Source: a virus. Taken from it: 20,743 bases of DNA. Each line of letters starts with the position of its first letter. The stretch's first letter is position 1. The notes beneath the pieces are model-generated. The model worked only from the letters and a program-made list of their open reading frames with translations, had not been told where the DNA came from and made no database searches. The stretch is taken from positions 1-20,743 of IMG/VR virus record IMGVR_UViG_3300028581_002427, one strand, 5' to 3'. A program made the position numbers and the translations under genes. Positions 10,691 to 16,802 of the stretch are shown here, piece by piece.

Positions 10691-12802
10691 CGGTGCTACA
10701 TGTCCATTCACATTCACATACACCCCACCTGTAACAGCAGTACGAGTTTGAATACTCATAGCAGTAGCCACAGTACCTTTAAGTGGAATGTCAAAATGAA
10801 TGTTTTGCGGAGCATTGGCAGTGCCTAGTATTCCCGCCCAAAGCACTTTGTGCAATGTGGCTGTAACTGAACTACCACTTATAGCCAATGTAGAACCACC
10901 ACGAGTAGATGATAATGTAAGCGTAGTACTTGATGGCACTGTAAGCACATAATAACTTTGACCAGCAGTTAAACCAGTAACGCCCGATGCTGTAACGTGT
11001 ACCAAATCGCCCACTGACAAACCGTGTGTGCCAGTAGTGAGTGTATTGCTGGAAATAGTTTGAGAACCAGCACTAATATCCGCATCACGTACAGCTAGTT
11101 CCGTAGCGGCTCCAAGTGTACCGGTACTAAGTTGGATATTGTTCACATAATTACGCAAACCAGCACCCGCACTCTCTTTGATTACAAGTGGCGTGGTAGT
11201 ATTTACCAATCCATTAGCCAATGGCACAGTGCTCCAGCATAACTCAGATGGTGCAAAAGGTTTCATAATTGTACGCCCAATAAGGTCTAATACAATTTGT
11301 GAAATTTTACCCGTAGTAGTTGCCGCCCATGCCGTAAGAGCAACACCAGCAGTATTTATAAATTTAGTTACACTACCACCATGAGTATCTACTGGAACTA
11401 CGGATATATTTACAGCCTTTACCAAATCAACTGGCAATGCATTCATCAAACTACTAACACCCGCACTGGCAATTTCTACCATTTCGGAATTGTTTTGATT
11501 CACCTCAAAAAAACTGAAAGTACAAGTAGTATTACTTGCTGGTGCAGTTGCTAAGTTTTTTAGGCGAATAAACAAGTAAAAGTTAGCTCCCAAAACATCA
11601 GGTATTTCCTTGTTACGCTCACCACGTGGCGAAGTACCTGTTGTACTATTTGCTGACCAATCTCCAAAACTTATGTTACCACGTTTTACTTGCAATCTGT
11701 ACTCGTTTGGTGTACCAGCAGTAGTAATTACGGTAACTGGTGCTGGTGCATCCCACACATTGCGGAAAGTTGAAAATCTGGCATTGGTAGTACTTGTACC
11801 GTTGAATTTTAGTTCAATGGCAGAGTTATAAGCGAAATAAGTAATAGTAGCAGTAGCACCAACACCTCCCACACATGCAAATGTAAATGTATTGTCAGTG
11901 GTAGAAATAATTCTCACGCTGGTAGGGAGAATAGATGCATCACTACTTGTTAGAATCTGCAATTCTTGCCCTGGTAAGTGTCCGTGTGCATCTTCCGTTA
12001 CTGTGGCTATTTGTCCGCTAATGGCGCAAGGTCTACCCACTTCATTTTCCGAAACTTCGTAAAGTCCTACCGTAAGCTCACAGTTGGCAATACGTTGGCT
12101 CATGTGTAGCCCAAAAGTCATATCTAAAGTACCGGTAAATGTACAAGCGGATTTGATAACCGTTTCGCTATTTGGCGTTATACCGCTCAATAGTTGTAAG
12201 TTGCTAATATCTTGCCCGTAACTAAACACACCACTTGATACACCAGCATTTAAACATGAGAATGTAAATGTATCTGTACCTGTAACTGTTACCAATACGG
12301 TAGAGTAGATAATGGCAAGTTCATCGGGAGTGTACAAAATAGTAATCAGATCGCCAGTAACCAATCCGTGTGCCACAACAGTAGCAGTGGCTGTAGTGGT
12401 GGAGCGTGTCCAAGTACCATCACGTTTTACACTTCCTACTCTCACGGTTTGCCCTGGTCCCGTTTGCAATACTTCAAAGTAATCGGTGTTCAGCTGCGAA
12501 CCCCCAAAACCATGTCGCCACATACCTTGTATGTTTTTGGTCAAACAATCTGGATTTTCGGCAAAGAAATCCTTTACCGATGTAATAAACTCATCCAGCG
12601 TGGCATATTTGTCGCCAGCTGCATTTTTGGCAATATCGGTAACTTTCAACCCAATATAAGGGTCAATCCTTGTGTAGTAATCTACCGGAATCAAATCAAT
12701 AGTTTCCCCATTATATTTGGGGAAATACGTTTTAGTAGGCATGAAAGATTTTGAGGTCGAACCCAACACCCAACTATTGCCTGCTTTAAAAAAATAGATC
12801 AT
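10688..12802 (-). CDS. Phage structural protein with three 'HGL' beta repeats
   Basis: This 704-aa, Ser/Thr/Gly/Ala-rich, beta-type protein is typical of tail or fibre components. Residues 1-110 form a distinct head. Three related units follow: 'ATVVAHGLVTGDLITI ... GTDTFTFSC' (about 140-184), 'ATVTEDAHGHLPGQELQI ... TDNTFTFAC' (266-310), and 'TLTTGTHGLSVGDLVHV ... STTLTLSST' (587-633). The C-terminal domain reads 'LRNYVNNIQL...ATELAVRDA' (549-573), then resumes after the third repeat with 'VLWAGILG ... GGVYVNVNGHV' (653-702). The third repeat therefore appears inserted into a fold whose two halves are elsewhere contiguous in my recollection of this domain. It sits between the endolysin and the Rz-like gene. 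Virion location is inferred. Confidence 0.75.
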   Translation of the reverse strand: MIYFFKAGNSWVLGSTSKSFMPTKTYFPKYNGETIDLIPVDYYTRIDPYIGLKVTDIAKNAAGDKYATLDEFITSVKDFFAENPDCLTKNIQGMWRHGFGGSQLNTDYFEVLQTGPGQTVRVGSVKRDGTWTRSTTTATATVVAHGLVTGDLITILYTPDELAIIYSTVLVTVTGTDTFTFSCLNAGVSSGVFSYGQDISNLQLLSGITPNSETVIKSACTFTGTLDMTFGLHMSQRIANCELTVGLYEVSENEVGRPCAISGQIATVTEDAHGHLPGQELQILTSSDASILPTSVRIISTTDNTFTFACVGGVGATATITYFAYNSAIELKFNGTSTTNARFSTFRNVWDAPAPVTVITTAGTPNEYRLQVKRGNISFGDWSANSTTGTSPRGERNKEIPDVLGANFYLFIRLKNLATAPASNTTCTFSFFEVNQNNSEMVEIASAGVSSLMNALPVDLVKAVNISVVPVDTHGGSVTKFINTAGVALTAWAATTTGKISQIVLDLIGRTIMKPFAPSELCWSTVPLANGLVNTTTPLVIKESAGAGLRNYVNNIQLSTGTLGAATELAVRDADISAGSQTISSNTLTTGTHGLSVGDLVHVTASGVTGLTAGQSYYVLTVPSSTTLTLSSTRGGSTLAISGSSVTATLHKVLWAGILGTANAPQNIHFDIPLKGTVATAMSIQTRTAVTGGVYVNVNGHVAP

Positions 12803-12815
12803 AGTCGTAGTTTTT

Positions 12816-13415
12816 TTAGTTAGCGTTAATAATTTTCAAAATACCGTTCACATGAATGTCAACTATCGCTTTTCTTCCAGAATCAGATAACAGAAATTTG
12901 CAATCCTTTTCATTATCCATAAATAGATTTTCTGTCAGCACCGATGGACAAAAAGTGTCTCTCAACATAGCAAAATTACTATCAAAATCAGGGTCTTTGT
13001 CCGCCCAGTCGCCACGCATTTTGGCTGTTTTGCCTGCCAGAATAGTTTCCGCCTCTTTCCAAAATATAGTAGCGTAAACATCAGAAATACTTTGCCCCGT
13101 GTAGGTGTGGACTTCCCACCCTTGCGCCTTACCCTCTGCACTTGCATTTACATGGATGGAAACCAGCAAACAGTTTTTAGGCCCTACAGATTTGGCAATG
13201 TTGTTCACCCGCCTACAACGTTCAGTAAGCGAAATGTCTTTGTCTTCAGTAACTAACAGACTTGCATCGTGTCCGTGCGCTCTGATTTGTTTCACCACTT
13301 CAAGAGCTATTTCCCTTGTATATTTCCACTCCAAAAGTTGTGAGCCATCTTTCCACGCTGGTGAGCGTTTACCTTTGGTGTCCTCACCATGCCCTGTATC
13401 TATTAAAATTCTCAT
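12816..13415 (-). CDS. N-acetylmuramoyl-L-alanine amidase endolysin (Amidase_3)
   Basis: This 199-aa single-domain zinc amidase cuts the bond between N-acetylmuramic acid and L-alanine in peptidoglycan. The family motifs are present: 'ILIDTGHG' with His9, Glu29 in LLEWKY, His88 in SIHVNAS, and Glu162 in VLTENLF, which fit the zinc ligands and catalytic glutamate. The domain starts at residue 2, and there is no signal peptide, so release through a holin is expected; holin-like genes lie just upstream. The protein occupies the usual length for a phage Amidase_3 with no extra binding domain. The start ATG at 13415 gives the complete first strand. Confidence 0.92.
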   Translation of the reverse strand: MRILIDTGHGEDTKGKRSPAWKDGSQLLEWKYTREIALEVVKQIRAHGHDASLLVTEDKDISLTERCRRVNNIAKSVGPKNCLLVSIHVNASAEGKAQGWEVHTYTGQSISDVYATIFWKEAETILAGKTAKMRGDWADKDPDFDSNFAMLRDTFCPSVLTENLFMDNEKDCKFLLSDSGRKAIVDIHVNGILKIINAN

Positions 13416-13424
13416 ATTTTTTTT

Positions 13425-13670
13425 TTAATTGGTTTTTTTTTTAGTAAAAAACTGTAGTACAAAAGCCGTTACAAGCCCCGCCAACGATACATAGCCAATT
13501 ACTTCGGGCTTAATTGCAGCCTGAAAAACAGCGGGTAGTTTATCATAATACGTAGGAATTGCACCAAGTGCCCCCGCCAATGTTTGCAGAAAACGAGCCA
13601 TCACAGGAGTTTCGGCCATCCACCAGCTGGATAATTTGAAAAGTAATTTTTTTATGCTAATTTTTTTCAT
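13425..13670 (-). CDS. Small holin-like membrane protein
   Basis: This 81-aa protein has an amphipathic basic N-terminus (MKKISIKKLLFKL), a Trp pair (16-17), a moderately hydrophobic stretch (about 23-38) and a clear C-terminal membrane helix (about 58-75, VIGYVSLAGLVTAFVLQFF), ending KKKTN. It lies nine bases upstream of the endolysin gene in the same direction, the usual place for a holin or holin accessory. Small proteins of this build are common in Bacteroidetes lysis cassettes. Two membrane segments plus a charged tail fit a class II holin, though an antiholin is equally possible. Confidence 0.6.
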   Translation of the reverse strand: MKKISIKKLLFKLSSWWMAETPVMARFLQTLAGALGAIPTYYDKLPAVFQAAIKPEVIGYVSLAGLVTAFVLQFFTKKKTN

Positions 13671-13686
13671 GCTAATTTTGTGTTTT

Positions 13687-14151
13687 TTAAACGTTTTTGT
13701 GTAAATCCTCCTTACTTAACCTAAAATAGTGGCGCATACGAGTAAATATTTTTGTAGTCAAAATCATGTACATTAGTTTTATCGCTTCATTGTTAGGGAA
13801 TACTTTTGTGGCATTTCTCAATATATTTGCCAAATAGTAATAGGAAACTACAAACGTTATCCAAACAGTTATCTTTGCTGCCAAAGCTTCAAAATGCAAA
13901 GTCGTTAGTGAATTGTGTACATAATAAATCAAAGCCGAGTAAAACATCAATTGCGCTATTGCATCAAAAGCTTTTTTAATATTGAAGTCATTCTTATTCA
14001 CATGAATATCTGTTACTATGCCAGTAAAAATATTGATTATAAAACCAAGCCCAAGTACACACAAAACATCCTGTATTGGCGCTACTATTGATATAATTAC
14101 TGATACAAATAAAAGCAACATCGGCTTTATAAAATTTACATATATTTCCAT
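13687..14151 (-). CDS. Multi-pass holin-family protein
   Basis: This 154-aa protein has about four membrane segments (residues about 8-25, 28-46, 66-83 and 92-112), then a basic C-terminal tail (about 113-154). A conserved-looking 'FIINIFTGIVTDIHVNK' after the second segment and the overall layout resemble the phage holin 4 / Bacteroidetes holin family. It heads the lysis cassette: holin-like protein, small holin-like protein, amidase. It begins about 100 bases downstream of two leftward terminators, so these genes need their own promoter or read-through. The start ATG follows an AT-rich leader. Confidence 0.7.
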   Translation of the reverse strand: MEIYVNFIKPMLLLFVSVIISIVAPIQDVLCVLGLGFIINIFTGIVTDIHVNKNDFNIKKAFDAIAQLMFYSALIYYVHNSLTTLHFEALAAKITVWITFVVSYYYLANILRNATKVFPNNEAIKLMYMILTTKIFTRMRHYFRLSKEDLHKNV

Positions 14152-14178
14152 ACAACTTTACTTCAAATAATTTTTCTA

Positions 14179-14186
14179 CAAAAATA
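14179..14186 (-). promoter_or_regulatory. Possible -7 element before the lysis cassette
   Basis: TATTTTTG on the minus strand (14186-14179) fits TAnnTTTG, and no good TTG lies 19-21 bases upstream. A promoter is expected here because leftward terminators lie just upstream. Confidence 0.3.
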
Positions 14187-14218
14187 ATCAAAATGATTAC
14201 AATATAATCACCAAAAGA

Positions 14219-14238
14219 ATAAAAAAAAGCCAAAGGCT
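14219..14238 (-). terminator. Small hairpin with T-run, second leftward terminator
   Basis: On the minus strand, AGCC/GGCT with a TTT loop (14238-14228) is followed by a long T-run. It lies 15 bases after the stronger terminator at 14253-14284, giving a tandem pair. Confidence 0.45.
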
Positions 14239-14252
14239 CAATTTTTATGCAC

Positions 14253-14284
14253 AAAAAAAGCCCCACCGTTTTAGGGTGGGGCTT
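14253..14284 (-). terminator. Strong rho-independent terminator, leftward
   Basis: A 10-bp perfect stem AAGCCCCACC (14258-14267) / GGTGGGGCTT (14275-14284) has a seven-base loop, followed on the minus strand by seven Ts (14259-14253). It would stop leftward transcription entering the lysis genes from the island. Confidence 0.85.
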
Positions 14285-14318
14285 ATTTTATCCATTTTAG
14301 CAATTTTTGAATTCAATC

Positions 14319-14350
14319 AATAAAAATTATCAAAATTGATAATTTTTATT
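14319..14350. promoter_or_regulatory. 32-base palindrome, candidate HigA operator
   Basis: AATAAAAATTATCAA (14319-14333) and TTGATAATTTTTATT (14336-14350) are perfect 15-bp inverted arms around AA. It lies 32 bases upstream of the -7 element of the toxin-antitoxin promoter. HigA-type antitoxins bind such palindromes to repress their own operon. A TTCGTTTTTT motif is then tandemly repeated (14350-14370). Confidence 0.6.
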
Positions 14351-14381
14351 CGTTTTTTTATTCGTTTTTTATAAACTGTAT

Positions 14382-14389
14382 TATCTTTG
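14382..14389 (+). promoter_or_regulatory. -7 element (TATCTTTG) of the toxin-antitoxin operon
   Basis: TATCTTTG matches TAnnTTTG and lies 22 bases before the toxin ATG, giving a very short leader. A clear -33 TTG is lacking, as may suit a regulated promoter. Confidence 0.5.
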
Positions 14390-14410
14390 TACAAAATTTA
14401 AAGCCATGTA

Positions 14411-14734
14411 ATGAATATAAAATTTGAAGATTCAGCATTAGAGGAATTGTTCACAAATGGAAAAACCTCCAATAAGAAGTATAAAAAACTTCAACCACAG
14501 GTTATAAAGCAATTTATTAAAGCTGTAAATTATTTGCGTGCAGCAAATAGGATTGAGGATTTGTATAAATTTAAAAGCCTGAATTACGAAAAGAAAAGCG
14601 GTGATTTAAAAGATATTGAAGCCGTATGGATAAATGAACAATATCGCTTACTTTTTCAAAGCTCTCCTTTAGGCGATTCATTAATTATAACAGAGGTATC
14701 AATACTTGAAATATCAAAACACTATGACGACTAA
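14411..14734 (+). CDS. higB: HigB/RelE-family toxin
   Basis: This 107-aa protein follows the HigB pattern of the RelE superfamily. It has an N-terminal helical pair with Lys-rich linker, 'LYKFKSLNYEKKSGDLKDIEAVWINEQYRLLFQ' (about 52-84), then 'IITEVSILEISKHYDD'. That corresponds to the usual 'L..L..EKL.GDLKG..S..IN.QYR..F.....I...I.EI.DYH'. RelE-type toxins cut mRNA at the ribosome and stall growth. The gene opens a rightward operon whose second gene is an antitoxin-type regulator and overlaps it by 11 bases. Toxin-first order is typical of higBA. It may stabilise the prophage or exclude other phages. Confidence 0.87.
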   Translation: MNIKFEDSALEELFTNGKTSNKKYKKLQPQVIKQFIKAVNYLRAANRIEDLYKFKSLNYEKKSGDLKDIEAVWINEQYRLLFQSSPLGDSLIITEVSILEISKHYDD

Positions 14735-15836
14735 AACCAATATAAACCAACTTATTCCATTTACTGCAACTCATCCAGGCGAATTACTTAAAGATGAGTT
14801 GAAAGATCGTGGAATGTCTCAAAAAGAACTATCTCTTATTACAGATATGCCAGCATCTGTTATCAATGATATTATTAAGGGTAAAAGAAATATATCAGCA
14901 GAATTAGCAGTTTTGTTAGAATCTGTTTTGGAAACTCCTGCTACTTTTTGGATGAATTTGCAAACACAGTACGAAATTGATTTGGCAAATATCAATGAAA
15001 AGGTAGTGAGAAAAAAGAAAGAGATTGCAATATGGGAAGTGGTATCCGAATTTGTACCAGTTAAAATTTTCAGAAAGTTAGGTGTCATCAATGATAATCT
15101 TTCTGAATCAATAAATAAAATTTGGGAAATTTTCAGAGTTTCTACTGTGGATGAATTAATAAATTCGTACTCTAATGAGCCAAATATTGCATTGTATAAA
15201 AAATCAGAGAAACTTGAAACATTTCCTGTTAATTTGTTTGGCTGGAAAAATCTTGCAATTTGGGAATCAAATAAAATAAACTTATCATCACCATTTAATT
15301 CGGATAATGAAACTAAAATTATCGAAGAACTTAATGCCATATTTTACAAAAATACAGACACAATAAAAAATGTTACTGAAGTTCTAAATAATTATGGAGT
15401 TAAATTTTTGATACTTGGAAAATTTGATAAAATGCCAGTAGATGGATTATCATTTTGGCATGGAGAAAACCCAACAATTGTACTGACAATTAGAATGAAA
15501 AATATCGACAATTTTGCATTTTGTATCATGCACGAATTAGCACATATTGTAAATCATTTATCAAAAAATAACAGTCAAGAGTTAGTAAACATTGATGGAT
15601 TCCATTCTGAAATAGAAACAGAAGCCAATGTTTATGCACAAAACGCTTTGATTCCAAATGATATTTGGAAAGCGTTTATGAAATCAATGTCTGCAATTAA
15701 CCCTTATGCTATTCAAAGTAAAATTAAAACATTATCAAGTAATTATAAAATTAATGAGGCAATAGCATTGGGTTTATATAAACACGAAATGAATTGTTTT
15801 TCTATTAAAACAGATTTTCAAAGAGAAATTTGCTAA
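14724..15836 (+). CDS. higA: HigA-type antitoxin fused to an ImmA/IrrE-like zinc peptidase
   Basis: The ATG at 14724 is chosen over the TTG at 14706; it lies 11 bases before the end of the toxin gene and gives 370 aa. Residues about 12-75 form a HigA-like XRE helix-turn-helix: 'THPGELLKDELKDRGMSQKELS', then 'GKRNISAELAVLLE', then 'TPATFWMNLQ'. The remainder ends in a zinc peptidase-like domain with His-Glu-Leu-Ala-His at 270-274 and 'ETEANVYAQNALIP' at about 298-311 (third ligand Glu). ImmA/IrrE-type proteases cleave repressors or antitoxins. The long two-domain antitoxin is known among Bacteroidetes and other phyla. The HTH domain would bind the 32-base palindrome upstream. Strong A+T richness suggests transfer from another source. 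Confidence 0.88.
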   Translation: MTTKTNINQLIPFTATHPGELLKDELKDRGMSQKELSLITDMPASVINDIIKGKRNISAELAVLLESVLETPATFWMNLQTQYEIDLANINEKVVRKKKEIAIWEVVSEFVPVKIFRKLGVINDNLSESINKIWEIFRVSTVDELINSYSNEPNIALYKKSEKLETFPVNLFGWKNLAIWESNKINLSSPFNSDNETKIIEELNAIFYKNTDTIKNVTEVLNNYGVKFLILGKFDKMPVDGLSFWHGENPTIVLTIRMKNIDNFAFCIMHELAHIVNHLSKNNSQELVNIDGFHSEIETEANVYAQNALIPNDIWKAFMKSMSAINPYAIQSKIKTLSSNYKINEAIALGLYKHEMNCFSIKTDFQREIC

Positions 15837-15861
15837 TAGTAACTACTTTTATTTATCTTTG
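15829..15861 (+). promoter_or_regulatory. Consensus promoter ending in front of a terminator
   Basis: TTTG (15829-15832) overlaps the end of the higA frame; a 21-base spacer and TATCTTTG (15854-15861) complete a Bacteroidetes promoter. Transcription would begin near 15868 and run straight into the terminator at 15874-15918, giving a hairpin RNA of about 50 nt at most. Confidence 0.4.
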
Positions 15862-15873
15862 CCAAACAATTAA

Positions 15874-15918
15874 AACATAAAAAACGCCCATCTTTACAAG
15901 GTGGGCGTTTTTTATGTT
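15874..15918. terminator. Long bidirectional terminator between convergent genes
   Basis: A stem of about 21 bp runs from AACATAAAAAACGCCC (15874-15889) to GGGCGTTTTTTATGTT (15903-15918) with TCTT/AAGG inner pairs, one wobble and a TAC loop. T-runs lie on both strands. It ends rightward higBA and leftward transcription of the 191-aa gene. Confidence 0.85.
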
Positions 15919-15920
15919 TT

Positions 15921-16496
15921 TTAATCAAAGTTATTATAAGTGTCTGAAAAATACATGTTTATTTTATCAATTAAATTTGGGTCTTTTTCAAGCTCGGATT
16001 TTCGTATAAGCATATAGGCGCTCTTATCTATGTTTTCAACATGTTCAAACACTGCTCTTGAAATGTATGTAATCATTATTTGTTTGTATCGCCTATACCT
16101 CTTAGTATTAAAATCATCCTCATCAATATCTACTTTAATAAGCTCTCCAGTCTTTGATTTTTTAATCAATGTACCGATAGAGCCTGACCCAATAAATCCA
16201 AAAGAAGAGTTGTCTATCTCCCTGTGAATATCTAACATTATTTTTATGCACGTAAATATTACTGGGCGTGCCTCTTTTAAATTTGTTAGCACATTATATT
16301 TCAATTCGCTTTCAGAATGTGATTTTAAATGAAACTTTATTCCATAAAAATTCATTGGATAGCACTCTACCCAAACATGATAAGTCTGATTGGATTTAGT
16401 AGATTTAAAGGAATACAACCTCCTTTTAGGTTTGTCCCCAACTGAATTGAAATGTTTTACAAGTCTATATTTATAGTGTTCAAACGAGGTAAGCAT
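15921..16496 (-). CDS. 191-aa accessory protein of unknown function
   Basis: The protein is soluble and mixed alpha/beta. It has a basic N-terminus ('YRLVKHFNS', 'KPKRRLY'), a central beta part ('YHVWVECYPMNFYGIKFHL'), a helix ('ARPVIFTCIKIMLDI'), and a glycine turn 'FGFIGSGSIGTLIKK' (about residues 99-113). An acidic segment 'KVDIDEDDF' follows. I do not recognise the family; the glycine turn is not a standard nucleotide-binding loop. It overlaps the upstream 49-aa gene by 17 bases in a different frame, so the two form a small operon. The pair lies between the toxin-antitoxin pair and the tail tip gene in an island of non-structural genes, which suggests a moron or defence role. Confidence 0.7.
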   Translation of the reverse strand: MLTSFEHYKYRLVKHFNSVGDKPKRRLYSFKSTKSNQTYHVWVECYPMNFYGIKFHLKSHSESELKYNVLTNLKEARPVIFTCIKIMLDIHREIDNSSFGFIGSGSIGTLIKKSKTGELIKVDIDEDDFNTKRYRRYKQIMITYISRAVFEHVENIDKSAYMLIRKSELEKDPNLIDKINMYFSDTYNNFD

Positions 16497-16629
16497 GTAT
16501 TTTTACACGTAATTTAGCCACATCTTCGTCCGAAACCTTTGTAAATTCATAAAGACGATTTCCGTTAGGAGTTAGTTTGAAATTAGATTTAGTATCTGTT
16601 TGGTTTGAATTTGTCTTTGAAGTTCCCAT
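16480..16629 (-). CDS. 49-aa partner gene of the accessory cassette
   Basis: The ATG (16629-16627) opens a 49-aa protein: a Ser/Thr/Asn/Lys-rich N-terminus (1-18), then 'LTPNGNRLYEFTKVSDEDVAKLRVKIHAYLV'. That reads as a short strand followed by a helix. Its TGA (16482-16480) lies inside the start of the 191-aa gene, and such overlap is typical of co-translated pairs. The second half, with 'VSDEDVAKLR', could be a small interaction domain. It might be an antitoxin-like or regulatory partner, but no motif proves this. Confidence 0.6.
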   Translation of the reverse strand: MGTSKTNSNQTDTKSNFKLTPNGNRLYEFTKVSDEDVAKLRVKIHAYLV

Positions 16630-16640
16630 GATGTTACATT

Positions 16641-16719
16641 TTGATTGATAATCAAATATATACAGGTGTATATTTATATGTATATATGTATGTTTGTTTG
16701 TATTATACGCACAAAGATA
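16641..16719 (-). promoter_or_regulatory. Promoter region of the accessory cassette
   Basis: Two -7-like elements lie on the minus strand, TATATTTG (16660-16653) and TATCTTTG (16719-16712), neither with a good TTG partner. An inverted repeat TTGATT-GAT-AATCAA (16641-16655) lies 12 bases before the start codon and overlaps the nearer element, so it could be an operator. The sequence between is a TA/TG-rich low-complexity run. Confidence 0.4.
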
Positions 16720-16802
16720 ATACTTTTACTCAAAAAAATGTTAGTTAGTTAGTTATATTATTTATTACATTAACATAAAAATGGAATTTCTATACTTTTT
16801 TT

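Noticed and set aside
14819-15340. 173-aa leftward frame antisense to higA
   Set aside because: It is a shadow of the strongly supported HTH-peptidase gene. Its Ser/Leu/Phe-rich composition is typical of antisense frames in A+T-rich genes.
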